A stretch of 64,000 nucleotides of DNA from Rikenellaceae bacterium (GCA_015060015.1 SUZG01000002.1:1-64000); one strand, 5' to 3'; counted from the first letter of the stretch, positions 20,960-30,599 are shown. Numbers and translations: made by a program. The notes: generated by a model from the sequence alone, not told the origin.

Positions 20960-22093
20960 CTACTTACGACCAATTACTCTGCGGAAGGCCTTTACAACGT
21001 CAAACTTCCACGTTACACCGATATCAATCGTGTGACGCGAAGTGTAGCTGTTTGATGCCCACGCAGCGTGCAGACGCACACTCTTGATGGGATAATACTC
21101 CACGCCGGCACCATAAAACCAATAGTCACTGCCCCCAATAAGAAAGGCCGGCAGAGTAGTAAAGCTATCCGCATTTGCCTCCTTCATCTCATCTACAGAG
21201 AGATACTCGCCCCAAAAATCGTAAGGCAAATCGGCACGGCTGCTCTCCCAGCCAAGCTTACCGAACAATCGCACCTTGCCGTTAAAGTCATAAGAGGGCA
21301 TAAAGTTAATGGTTACCTCATCCTTGCCTACCGATGAGAACTCTGCACCACGCAAAATACAGTCCAAACCGAGAGAGAGGTTACCTATGTAGAACATATT
21401 GCCCAACGCCAGCACCTTGACAAACTCGCCCGGAGCATACTCCATAAAATTGACAGACCAGATAGACTCATAGCAATCCCACGAGCCATACCAGCCAAGG
21501 TTATAAGAGTAGATATTGTCCTCACGAGGAGCATACGAGAATGGCGATGTAGTCACCTGAAAAGCAAACGATGTGCTCTCCGAAGGATTGGTCCACATAG
21601 CCTTCACACCCCACTGATACGAGCTAAAGCTATTGTAGAACATAGAGTTCATATCGTAGTATGAATCAATGTCATAGGCATCATACTCATAACTACCCAG
21701 CATCAGCACATCCTTACCCGCAGTAAAGGTAAAGCCACCGATGTCGTAACTTACATTCAGCCAATCGGTATTATCAAAAACGGAGTCATCGTCGCCATGT
21801 GCAGAGAAGAATTTTTGGCACAGCGAATACGAGAAATGTTTGCCAATTTTACCGTCAACGTTAAGATAGAGTCCATCACCCCCAAAGCCGCCCTTTTTGC
21901 CGGGTAGCATACGATTATATCCAAATCGTGAATCAAGTGAAATTGAAGGAATCCAATCCTCCCCATCTTCCATAGTTGTATCGTCGGTTGATACAGAACT
22001 CTGCATCGGCACACTACTATTAACTTCCTGCGCCCAAGCGGCAGAGCCAGCCATCAAAAAGATAGCCCCCAAAAAGGTAAAGAGTCTTTTCAT
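20960..22093 (-). CDS. Outer-membrane beta-barrel/porin-like protein
   Basis: Signal peptide MKRLFTFLGAIFLMAGSAAWAQ, aromatic-rich alternating strands, ..HTIDIGVTWKF. Confidence 0.72.
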   Translation of the reverse strand: MKRLFTFLGAIFLMAGSAAWAQEVNSSVPMQSSVSTDDTTMEDGEDWIPSISLDSRFGYNRMLPGKKGGFGGDGLYLNVDGKIGKHFSYSLCQKFFSAHGDDDSVFDNTDWLNVSYDIGGFTFTAGKDVLMLGSYEYDAYDIDSYYDMNSMFYNSFSSYQWGVKAMWTNPSESTSFAFQVTTSPFSYAPREDNIYSYNLGWYGSWDCYESIWSVNFMEYAPGEFVKVLALGNMFYIGNLSLGLDCILRGAEFSSVGKDEVTINFMPSYDFNGKVRLFGKLGWESSRADLPYDFWGEYLSVDEMKEANADSFTTLPAFLIGGSDYWFYGAGVEYYPIKSVRLHAAWASNSYTSRHTIDIGVTWKFDVVKAFRRVIGRK

Positions 22094-22482
22094 TAAGCAG
22101 TAAAAATTTAATTACATAAGAGTATAGTTTAATAAATTATCTGTTTTCTTCCCTCATAGTGAAAGAAAAAGCGGTTACAAGACCCCGTAAGAAAATCTCA
22201 CAACCGTTTATCTTTCGGAACAAAAGTATAATAAAATATCCAATTATCAACCTTTTTAGCATATTTTTTTCACTGTTTTTCCAATAGCAACCCGCCAGAG
22301 GCCTTACACAGCAATTTATAAGGTTACAAATTTTAACCACGCAATGCTATTACAAGCCCGTAGCGACTCATTTTTCAACCATTTTTTACTACTCCGGCAA
22401 CACTTTGCAACAAACGGAAGAATTTAAGGCTCGCATTTTGCACTATCCCGTCAAAACAACACTTTAATTTCAATGAGTAATT

Positions 22483-23424
22483 ATGAAAAATTTAGTTTAC
22501 ATTCTACTGCTGACAACCGTAGTCGGCTTAACCAATTGCAGTGACGACACAACTAAAAATCCGTTTGACACACCTGCCGCACTAAAAAGGATAGAGTATG
22601 TATCCACCGACGGACAGATCATCACACCCACATCGCCCAACGGATTCGGAGCCCGCATCCTGTCGAACAAATACAACGGCGAGCTGGGCACGATAGAGTT
22701 TGAGAGTGCGGTGACGGCTATCGGCTATCGGGCATTCACCAACTGCACCACACTGCGAGGCATCATCATACCCGAAAAGGTACGAGATATTGAGGAGTAC
22801 TCATTCCTTGGGTGCAATAATCTGGTGGAGGTGAACATTCCAAAGAATGTGACCGAGATTGGCGACGGAGCATTTGCCTACTGCGACAATCTGGCCGCCT
22901 TCTACGGCAAGTTCTCTTCGGAGGATAACCGTTGCCTGGTGGTAAATCTGTCGGTTGATGCCTTCGCCCCCGCAGGTCTTACCTCGTACACCATCCCCTA
23001 TGGCATACGCGAGATTGGAGGTAGCTGTTTTGAAGGATGCAAGGAGCTTACCTCGATATCGTTGCCATCAACGATAAACGAGATTGACGACAGAGCCTTC
23101 GCCTACTGTCTGATGCTCGAAAGCATAACGATTTCCGCAGGCGTCACCGAGATAAGCACCTCTACATTTGAGGGTTGCAGTGCATTGAATAATGTGATAC
23201 TGCCCGGCACAATCAACGAAATCGACGCCCTTGCCTTCCGGAACTGCAATACGCTGCAAAACATCTACTGTGCCGCCACCACTCCGCCACGCATCGCAGC
23301 CAACTCGTTTGAGAACATAGCGGCCTCGGCGGTGATATATGTGCCGACAAACTCCGTCACAGCATACCAGAATGCCGCTAATTGGAGTGCCTACGCCTCG
23401 CAGATTGTCGGATATGAGTTTTAA
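22483..23424 (+). CDS. BspA-like leucine-rich repeat (LRR_5) lipoprotein
   Basis: Lipobox LTNCS; repeated IGYRAFTNCTTLRGIIIPEKV / IGDGAFAYCDNL / IDDRAFAYCLMLESITI units. Confidence 0.88.
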   Translation: MKNLVYILLLTTVVGLTNCSDDTTKNPFDTPAALKRIEYVSTDGQIITPTSPNGFGARILSNKYNGELGTIEFESAVTAIGYRAFTNCTTLRGIIIPEKVRDIEEYSFLGCNNLVEVNIPKNVTEIGDGAFAYCDNLAAFYGKFSSEDNRCLVVNLSVDAFAPAGLTSYTIPYGIREIGGSCFEGCKELTSISLPSTINEIDDRAFAYCLMLESITISAGVTEISTSTFEGCSALNNVILPGTINEIDALAFRNCNTLQNIYCAATTPPRIAANSFENIAASAVIYVPTNSVTAYQNAANWSAYASQIVGYEF

Positions 23425-23429
23425 TGCAA

Positions 23430-23462
23430 CACTCCCAACATCGATAGTTGGGAGTTTTTTTC
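23430..23462 (+). terminator. Terminator actcccaac-atcgata-gttgggagttttttt
   Basis: Stem plus T-run after the LRR gene. Confidence 0.75.
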
Positions 23463-23525
23463 GAGTATGCCTCCCGCAAATTATGCAGAATAAATATTTT
23501 TCACTACTTTTGCGGTGTCAATCTC

Positions 23526-23924
23526 GGGGGCGACCGGTTTTGACAGCTTGTAGAGTTTGATTGTAAGCACGCCGAGCATTGTGTGGTGGCTCGTAAATAT
23601 CAACACTCAAACTACAAATGGCAATAATAGCTATGCACTCGCTGCCTAATTTTCAGAGAAAGTTAGCTTAATCGACCGGCCCAAGGAGGTCGGACGACGA
23701 GTATCCCAAGTGATGGCGTCGCCCTTTTGCCGTTGCTTATACGGGGTATCATCTTTAAGGGGATAGTTCGTCGGGAGTCCTGACCGGCGGGCGAAATCGT
23801 AAGGACTGCGGTGCGGGCAAGGCTGTCTGTGGCCATCCTGCATAAGAGGATTAATCGCAGAATAAGCGTGTAGAAAGCTTTTGGGTTCCAGGTTTGGACG
23901 CGGGTTCGACTCCCGCCGCCTCCA
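23526..23924 (+). ncRNA. ssrA: Transfer-messenger RNA (tmRNA); predicted tag ...GNNSYALAA
   Basis: 5' GGGGGCGACCGGTTTTGACAG, 3' GGGTTCGACTCCCGCCGCCTCCA pairing GGGGGCG/CGCCTCC; tag frame ggc aat aat agc tat gca ctc gct gcc taa at 23620-23649. Confidence 0.95.
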
Positions 23925-23930
23925 CAAAAC

Positions 23931-23957
23931 AAGGTGTCCTTCGGGGCACCTTATTTT
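23931..23957 (+). terminator. tmRNA terminator (aaggtgtccttcggggcacctt)
   Basis: Strong stem-loop with TTCG loop and T-rich tail. Confidence 0.7.
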
Positions 23958-24023
23958 GTGAAGTGGTATTGACATTCCCTCCCCTTGCCCCTCCCTTTGG
24001 CAAAGGGAGGGGTTTTATCTTTG
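23948..24023. repeat. Copy 1 of a ~75-bp direct repeat downstream of tmRNA (accttattttgtgaagtggtattgacattc...tatctttgac)
   Basis: Near-identical segment recurs at offset 110. Confidence 0.9.
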
Positions 24024-24057
24024 ACACAAAAGAGTTGTCTATAAAACCACTCGAATA

Positions 24058-24132
24058 ACCTTATTTTGTGAAGTGGTATTGACATTCTCTCCCCTTGCCC
24101 CTCCCTTTGCAAAGGGAGGGGTTTATCTTTGA
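24058..24132. repeat. Copy 2 of the ~75-bp direct repeat downstream of tmRNA
   Basis: Read directly; minor indels relative to copy 1. Confidence 0.9.
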
Positions 24133-24170
24133 CGAAAAATTTTCAGAGGAATTCCCGCTTTGCCTATGGC

Positions 24171-24184
24171 GTTCGACTCCCGCC
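24171..24184. repeat. Displaced copy of tmRNA T-arm (gttcgactcccgcc)
   Basis: Identical 14 nt to tmRNA positions 23904-23917. Confidence 0.75.
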
Positions 24185-24290
24185 AGATTTTACATTCTGA
24201 CCTTATTTTATCACAAATATTTCTTAAATAATTTTATTAATACTATCTTTGCACGCAGTTAGGTTAAGTTAGATTATAAAATTCAATTTT

Positions 24291-25958
24291 ATGGAGTGGT
24301 TTTGTTCGCTTATTTGGGGAGAAGGCATTGCTCATACAATTCTGGTGCTGGCAATAGTCATTGCAGCAGGCATTATGCTCGGCAAGATTAAAATCAAGGG
24401 CGTATCATTAGGTGTAACATGGATTCTTTTCGTCGGTATCGTAGCAGGACATTTCGGGCTTACACTCAATCATGACACACTGCACTTTATCAAGGAGTTC
24501 GGACTGATTCTATTCGTCTTCTCCATCGGTTTGCAGGTCGGACCGGGTTTCTTTACCTCGTTCAAAAACGGAGGTATGAAGCTCGTAGGATGTGCCGTAG
24601 CGATAGTTGCGTTGGGTGCTGTAACAACCTATGCCATACACCTTATCACAGGCACACCTCTGCCGACGATGATTGGCGTGATGTCGGGAGCCATAACCAA
24701 CACACCCGGTTTGGGTGCTGCACAGCAGGCATACTACGACGTTACGGGCATCAATGACCCCAACATAGCCCTGGGTTATGCCGTAGCCTATCCACTCGGT
24801 GTTGTAGGTGTAATACTCTCAATGATTGCAATACGCGTCTTTACCAAAATCAAATTCAGCGAAGAGAACAAGGCTCTGGAGGCAATAAGTCGCGAAAACA
24901 ACTATGCGGAACGCCTCTCGATACTATTCACAAATGGTGCATTGGAGGGCAAGACCATATCGCAAATCAGAGAGCTGATAAATCGTTCGTTTGTGATATC
25001 CCGCATAATGCACGACAATGGCGAGATTACAATAGCCGAAGGTGAGAACGGTCTGAAAATGGGCGACAAACTACGCGTGATATGCTCCGCTGACGATAAA
25101 GAGGCAATAATTGCATTCCTCGGTCAGCATATCACGATGAGCAAAGAGGAGTGGGAAACAAGCTCCGACTCGCAGACACAACTCGTCTCACGACGCATAG
25201 TCATAACCAAGGACAGCGTAAATGGCAAGAAACTTTCGGATCTGCGTCTTCGAACAAAGTACGGCATCAACATCACACGTATCAATCGTGCCGGCATTGA
25301 CCTTATACCATATCAGGGTATAGAGTTGCAGATTGGCGACCGCGTGATGGTTGTCGGCACAGAGAAGGCTATTGAACGTGTGGCAGATGTACTGGGAAAC
25401 TCCATGAAGAAGTTGCGTGAGCCGCATCTTTTCACCATATTCTTTGGTATTGCATTGGGTATCCTGCTCGGCTCAATACCTTTGATTAACATCCCACAGC
25501 CCGTAAAGCTCGGTCTGGCGGGAGGTCCGTTGATTGTAGCTATTCTCATCGGACGTTTCGGCCCTCACTTCCGCCTGACATCGTACACCACAGCAAGTGC
25601 CAATCTTATGTTGCGTGAGGTGGGCTTGGCAATGTTCCTCGCCAGCGTGGGCATAGGTGCCGGCGATGGATTTGTGGAGACAATCGTCAATGGCGGCTAC
25701 CGATGGATTGGTTATGGCTTGGTAATCACCATTCTGCCCGTAATGTTGGTCGGTTTGTTTGCAAGACTATATTTGAAGATGAACTACTATACGCTGATGG
25801 GTCTTATTGCCGGTAGCACCACCAATCCACCCGCATTGGGCTACGCCAACACCTCGGCAGGAAACGATATGCCGGCTGTGGGTTACGCAACGGTGTATCC
25901 CGTGGTGATGTTCCTGCGAGTGCTTATCGCCCAGCTGCTTATCCTGACCGTAGTGTAA
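24291..25958 (+). CDS. Putative AspT/YidE-YbjL family transporter with two TrkA-C domains
   Basis: Duplicated membrane halves around two RCK_C-like domains; GAITNTPGLGAAQ and GSTTNPPALGYAN motifs. Confidence 0.88.
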   Translation: MEWFCSLIWGEGIAHTILVLAIVIAAGIMLGKIKIKGVSLGVTWILFVGIVAGHFGLTLNHDTLHFIKEFGLILFVFSIGLQVGPGFFTSFKNGGMKLVGCAVAIVALGAVTTYAIHLITGTPLPTMIGVMSGAITNTPGLGAAQQAYYDVTGINDPNIALGYAVAYPLGVVGVILSMIAIRVFTKIKFSEENKALEAISRENNYAERLSILFTNGALEGKTISQIRELINRSFVISRIMHDNGEITIAEGENGLKMGDKLRVICSADDKEAIIAFLGQHITMSKEEWETSSDSQTQLVSRRIVITKDSVNGKKLSDLRLRTKYGINITRINRAGIDLIPYQGIELQIGDRVMVVGTEKAIERVADVLGNSMKKLREPHLFTIFFGIALGILLGSIPLINIPQPVKLGLAGGPLIVAILIGRFGPHFRLTSYTTASANLMLREVGLAMFLASVGIGAGDGFVETIVNGGYRWIGYGLVITILPVMLVGLFARLYLKMNYYTLMGLIAGSTTNPPALGYANTSAGNDMPAVGYATVYPVVMFLRVLIAQLLILTVV

Positions 25959-26010
25959 GTATTATATAATTGTATTGAAAAATATCCCATCCTAAAGCGG
26001 GTGGGATATT

Positions 26011-26166
26011 TTATTTCTTATTGCTCTGCCTGAACGGGCAATCTATATCGTCGCAACTTCCACAGTGCGAAGCGTTTGATTTGGAGAAATAACGCATTAT
26101 ACCTCTTCCCGCCCACAACACGACAAGAAGAAGTATAATGACCAATATTATCAGCTGCAGATCCAT
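26011..26166 (-). CDS. Small Cys-containing single-TM protein (51 aa, FeoB-associated-like)
   Basis: Translation by eye MDLQLIILVIILLLVVLWAGRGIMRYFSKSNASHCGSCDDIDCPFRQSNKK; not in the ORF track because of length. Confidence 0.6.
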   Translation of the reverse strand: MDLQLIILVIILLLVVLWAGRGIMRYFSKSNASHCGSCDDIDCPFRQSNKK

Positions 26167-26285
26167 TATAACATTTTATCACAACAAAGATAGCAAATTA
26201 CGTCGGTTTTCATCATTTATAGGGTTGATAATATAAGAAAATGCAATATTAATGCTAAATATTTGTTATTTTTCCATTAATTATG

Positions 26286-26315
26286 TTTGTTTTTTTGAAA
26301 AAGTTTATATCTTTG
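26286..26315 (+). promoter_or_regulatory. Bacteroidetes promoter TTTG-N18-TATCTTTG for the Hc1-like gene
   Basis: Matches -33/-7 consensus 32 nt before the start codon. Confidence 0.6.
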
Positions 26316-26346
26316 CAAAGATAACAAACCACTAAAACACAATATT

Positions 26347-26523
26347 ATGAAGAATTTGGTAGATCAGATCAATGCACAGATCGAGCTTTTCGCAGTTAAT
26401 GCTGCTGCTCAGGTAGAGAAGAACAACAAGGCTGCCGGTACTCGCGCACGTAAGGCTGCTTTGGAGCTTACAAAGCTTTTGAAGGAGTTCCGTAAGGTTT
26501 CTGTTGAGGAGGCAAAGAAATAA
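26347..26523 (+). CDS. Histone H1-like Hc1-family small protein (58 aa)
   Basis: MKNLVDQINAQIELFAVNAAAQVEKNNKAAGTRARKAALELTKLLKEFRKVSVEEAKK; below ORF-track cutoff but with promoter and terminator. Confidence 0.85.
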   Translation: MKNLVDQINAQIELFAVNAAAQVEKNNKAAGTRARKAALELTKLLKEFRKVSVEEAKK

Positions 26524-26552
26524 TTTACCTTGACAATTTACAGATCTGTAAC

Positions 26553-26583
26553 AAAAAGGCTATCCGCAAAGGATAGCCTTTTT
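26553..26583. terminator. Terminator aaaaaggctatcc-gcaaa-ggatagccttttt
   Basis: Perfect stem with A/T tracts. Confidence 0.85.
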
Positions 26584-26625
26584 CATTTAGCGATTATGCC
26601 GTTTCTTCCGAGCCTTCCGTACCGC

Positions 26626-28320
26626 CTATAATCTTACGCCGGCACGATCGAACAACTCCTTCTCACTGTCATCAATACCAATCTCCTTATCCAGCACAAC
26701 GGCCTCGTTGTGGTCGTTGAGATATAGTCTTGGAGCATCATAATCAAACGAAGCATTTACCAGCGACGCCTTGACATCGAGATATGGTGACGAGATAGAT
26801 GCTATATCGGCGATAGTATGGAATACCGAATATGTGGTCGCCGGAGCATCAATATTCGCAAACGAAGCCGCCACCTTCTCGCCAAACGAAGCCTCATAGG
26901 CCTTTGAGAACCAAGCCAACGCCGACACGTGTGCCTGATGGTAGGTTATCGTGGGCGAAGCGTGCAGGAATCGGCCATTGCCATTATCGAACAGATCCTC
27001 GCCGTGATCCGAGCAATAGAACATCGCACTACACAGGTCGGGATGTTTTTCCAGCTCACAGATCACTTCATTCAGGAAGTAGTCGGTATATAATATGGTA
27101 TTGTCGTATGCATTACGAATCATACGCAAATTCTTACGCGAAATGGCAACATCATCATCGGGCAGAAAGCGTGCGAACTCACGCGGATAACGCTGATGAT
27201 AACTGAAATGCGACCCGTAGGTGTGCAGGATAAACAATATCTTTGACGACGGGTCGGTACTTATCGCCTCTCGCATCTTATCCAGCAGACGCATATCATA
27301 GCGAGGCTCATCGAGGTAGATGACGTGATTGGCATCATGAGCCAGATTATCAATCATAGCCCCCTGCGGCGACTGATTTGATATGAAGTATGTCGTAAAG
27401 CCGGCCTCATTGAAAAGGTGCGGAATACCCTTGCGGCGGAATATGTCGTTATGCTGGGTGGTATGCACCGACGAAAGCATCATAGGCACGCTTTTATGCG
27501 TAGTGTTGCTCTGCGTTGTAACGCCTCTGAAAAGCGATATATCTTTGCGTTTTGACAAAAGCGGGTTTGTCGGACGGTCATAGCCATAGAGCTGCCAGCT
27601 TGCAGCACGTGCCGCCTCGCCAAGCACCAATACATACACCTCTCGCTTTGGCTCCACAATATTACGATGTGCCTGATATGTGAAATCTTGTGATGTGACG
27701 CTAAAATTTGAGGTCTTATGAGCCTCCGAGATACTCAAGCCCAGATTATAACATACATTGATAGGGAAAACCTCATCTCGCAAAACCCTGCGTACATCAT
27801 TACGACAACCCAGAAATAGTGTTATACATCCCAAGACAAATATTCCGACACCCGACAATATCATTCGGCGACGCCAGCGAGAAGGAATCATAACCTTATG
27901 TCGCAAATGTACCCACGCACGCCACAGAATGGGCAGATAGATGACGAATACGGCTATCACAGCGGGATATATGTTGCTTAACAGCTCGGTCGCCTCACCC
28001 GGATTGGTTGTCAGAAGGTTCAGAAACATATCGGCTGCCACCACCGAGTTACCGAACAGGTAGGAGAGTACAATTTGAAAGACACTGAAAAACACGAAGA
28101 TAAAGCCCACCCATACCATTCTTCCCGAACGGCGTGACAGCAGGGAGAATATCATATATGAACCCAAAGGAAGCAAGATACCCGTAAGAGTAACCCACAC
28201 GGGATTTTTCTCCGTACAGGCAAGCACTACGACGGGCAACATCAACGACACCAGAAAGGCAATCGTCAAGCTCTTTGGATTATATTTCTGCACTCTATCC
28301 GGCATATCAAAACTCTTCAT
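26626..28320 (-). CDS. Phosphoethanolamine-transferase/sulfatase-like membrane enzyme (EptA family)
   Basis: Five N-terminal TM helices; YVLVLGEAARAASWQLYGYDRPTNPLLS, YCSDHGED, HASPTITYHQAHVSALAWFS. Confidence 0.85.
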   Translation of the reverse strand: MKSFDMPDRVQKYNPKSLTIAFLVSLMLPVVVLACTEKNPVWVTLTGILLPLGSYMIFSLLSRRSGRMVWVGFIFVFFSVFQIVLSYLFGNSVVAADMFLNLLTTNPGEATELLSNIYPAVIAVFVIYLPILWRAWVHLRHKVMIPSRWRRRMILSGVGIFVLGCITLFLGCRNDVRRVLRDEVFPINVCYNLGLSISEAHKTSNFSVTSQDFTYQAHRNIVEPKREVYVLVLGEAARAASWQLYGYDRPTNPLLSKRKDISLFRGVTTQSNTTHKSVPMMLSSVHTTQHNDIFRRKGIPHLFNEAGFTTYFISNQSPQGAMIDNLAHDANHVIYLDEPRYDMRLLDKMREAISTDPSSKILFILHTYGSHFSYHQRYPREFARFLPDDDVAISRKNLRMIRNAYDNTILYTDYFLNEVICELEKHPDLCSAMFYCSDHGEDLFDNGNGRFLHASPTITYHQAHVSALAWFSKAYEASFGEKVAASFANIDAPATTYSVFHTIADIASISSPYLDVKASLVNASFDYDAPRLYLNDHNEAVVLDKEIGIDDSEKELFDRAGVRL

Positions 28321-29497
28321 TTACATAAATCACCACGCCATCCACAGCCCGGCCTCGTCCATACCCCAAGCCCAGCATCAGGCCTCGTCCGAGATTGACT
28401 CTGACGCCCAATCCATAGGAGGGCAACATCTGCGACCAGCGTATGCTTTTCGAAAAGACATTCGCCGCACCGCCCCACACCTCCACTCCAAAAGGGCCGT
28501 ACAGATGCTGTCGCACAACAGCGTGTGCCGCAATCATATTCCTGTCAACATAACTCCCGTAGGAGTATATTCTTAACCGGCGGTCAATACCGGCCGACGG
28601 CCACAAGAGCCAAGGCGTATGGTATGACCACAACTCTCCGACAATATCGGTTATCCACGTAGCACCTTGCCATAGCGGACAGTAGGTATCAACCCGCAGC
28701 GAGGTATGCCACAACGTATGCGTGTAGTCGGTCAAAATATTCGGGTGCATAGCCTGCATCAGCGTAAATCTTACACCCCTCTCAACATTATCTTCGCGGC
28801 GGTGGCTATCGTAACGTATCACCCCGACAATTGATGCCGTGCGGATTTGGTTCAACACCTCTCCCGCCTCCTGCAAATACTCCAATCCGAGCCTTGACAT
28901 CCGCCGACTCCTGACAAACGAATAATTCGCACCAATGCCAAACCACAAATTATCCGCTGCACGCTGCATATAAGCCAGTTTCGCCTCGCTTATATGCCTG
29001 TAATATTTCGTACGGGCATTACGCCGCGGAGCCAAGAAACCAAGTCCGTAAAAACATACGGGCATCTGCTCGGTTGATGCCTCATAAGCCAGCACCACAT
29101 TTGCATCAGAGAACAAATTCTCACCGCCAATCCGCACATCATACCAACCTTTGGTAGATATTCCGGCTTCGATATTTGCCACTCCTTCGGCATAGGAGAG
29201 CCGCAATGAGGCGGCCGTCAAAGGCCCCATTTCGCGACGATAACCAAATCTTACGCCCGGCTTTATCGCCACACGCCCTGCCTCACCTCGGTTTGTCGTT
29301 GCCTGCCGCAACTCTCTTTTTGATACTCCGAACAGATTGGTCGCAACAGCATAATAGTCGGTTGCATCACCACTATATTGCAGGCTGTCCGACTCTATAT
29401 TGCAAAGCGGCTCCTCAATACCACTTTCAGTTGGCAATGGTTGTGTTACTGCTACCATAGGAATCAAAATCAGAGATCCGAGTAGCAGCCGCATCAT
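28307..29497 (-). CDS. Secreted/outer-membrane beta-barrel-like protein of unknown function
   Basis: N-terminal signal; aromatic alternating strands; overlaps the start of the EptA-like gene by 14 nt. Confidence 0.55.
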   Translation of the reverse strand: MMRLLLGSLILIPMVAVTQPLPTESGIEEPLCNIESDSLQYSGDATDYYAVATNLFGVSKRELRQATTNRGEAGRVAIKPGVRFGYRREMGPLTAASLRLSYAEGVANIEAGISTKGWYDVRIGGENLFSDANVVLAYEASTEQMPVCFYGLGFLAPRRNARTKYYRHISEAKLAYMQRAADNLWFGIGANYSFVRSRRMSRLGLEYLQEAGEVLNQIRTASIVGVIRYDSHRREDNVERGVRFTLMQAMHPNILTDYTHTLWHTSLRVDTYCPLWQGATWITDIVGELWSYHTPWLLWPSAGIDRRLRIYSYGSYVDRNMIAAHAVVRQHLYGPFGVEVWGGAANVFSKSIRWSQMLPSYGLGVRVNLGRGLMLGLGYGRGRAVDGVVIYVNEEF

Positions 29498-29506
29498 TTA
29501 TCGTGG

Positions 29507-30058
29507 TTATCTGTAAGGCTCGATTGCTTCGAAGAACTCCTTTTTATCCTCCTCCGTAAATTCGCCCTTTCGGCAGAAAATCAATTCACCCTCCTTTGAC
29601 ACCAGCAACAGAACGAACTTGTTATTGCAGTCGCCCAAGCCCCACTTCTCTGATACGAAGCGGCCCTTGTCGGCGATGATTGTGGCACCATTCTTCTCTG
29701 TTCGCTTGCGGGCCATCGAACTCACGATATTATTCGGCAACCAGGTATCTCGCAAGTTCAAAATGCCGAGGCCATAGATATTATCTCCCGCGGCGAGATG
29801 TTTCTCCTCCATCTCGACGATAAATTCATTATTCTGGCTATGCTTGTCTGGGTCTACATAGAAAATGAGCAGATTCTTCTCCCCCCACATGGGTAAGGTC
29901 GCAGCATTGCCATTAAGATCCACTAATTCAAGATTTTCCACCTTGTGTGGTAATTCCACAGCAGCATACTTGTCTGCCTTTCTGTTTTGAGCAAAGCCCG
30001 ATGTTGTGCCCAGCAGCAATGCAAGCATCAATACGACACACTTTTTCATATCATTCAT
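29507..30058 (-). CDS. Thioredoxin-fold YtfJ-like secreted protein
   Basis: Signal peptide; LELVDLNGNAATLPMWGEKNLLIFYVDPDKHSQN. Confidence 0.6.
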   Translation of the reverse strand: MNDMKKCVVLMLALLLGTTSGFAQNRKADKYAAVELPHKVENLELVDLNGNAATLPMWGEKNLLIFYVDPDKHSQNNEFIVEMEEKHLAAGDNIYGLGILNLRDTWLPNNIVSSMARKRTEKNGATIIADKGRFVSEKWGLGDCNNKFVLLLVSKEGELIFCRKGEFTEEDKKEFFEAIEPYR

Positions 30059-30149
30059 TATTTAGGTTCTTTTCTTGTGTTGAAAATCGGTGTAAAATTA
30101 AGAAAAAAAACGACTCGTTCATCACCCTCCGACATATTTGAACTATATT

Positions 30150-30599
30150 CTATCGTTTTAGGACATTTTTTCGTATCAGTTGTGGCACGTGAAAAGCATA
30201 CTTCCCGCCACCCGATATAACCAGCGTCATATATATTCCCATATAGACGAAGTAGAGTTTGGCATGGTCGGTAGGCAGACCTCCGGGCAGCAGAGCCTCG
30301 GCGATAGCCATTGCCGAGACAATTATCATCATCGAGGCGGCAAATCGTGTCGCCACGCCTATCATTATCATCGCAGCGAACAAACCCTCCAACACCGTAA
30401 CTATCATAAACGAAGTCGCACCATCAAAGCCGAGGATATGACGATAGGTCAAAACCACATTATCATAGGTTTGCAGTTTGCCGATGATATGAAGCAACGC
30501 CACACCACCGATAAACAGCCTCAAAAACAGAATTGCCACATCACTCATAGCCCTCACATCACCCTCTTTGCGTCCCAATCTTCTCATATCTTTTGACAT
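30150..30599 (-). CDS. DoxX family membrane protein
   Basis: LFLRLFIGGVALLHIIGKL, four TM helices, LEGLFAAMIMIGVATRFAA. Confidence 0.82.
   Translation of the reverse strand: MSKDMRRLGRKEGDVRAMSDVAILFLRLFIGGVALLHIIGKLQTYDNVVLTYRHILGFDGATSFMIVTVLEGLFAAMIMIGVATRFAASMMIIVSAMAIAEALLPGGLPTDHAKLYFVYMGIYMTLVISGGGKYAFHVPQLIRKNVLKR

Noticed and set aside
23646-23975. Minus-strand ORFs of 89-109 aa
   Set aside because: Lie within tmRNA and its terminator.
23948-24132. CRISPR-like direct repeats
   Set aside because: Only two copies with long repeats and a single short spacer; no cas genes; fits local duplication instead.
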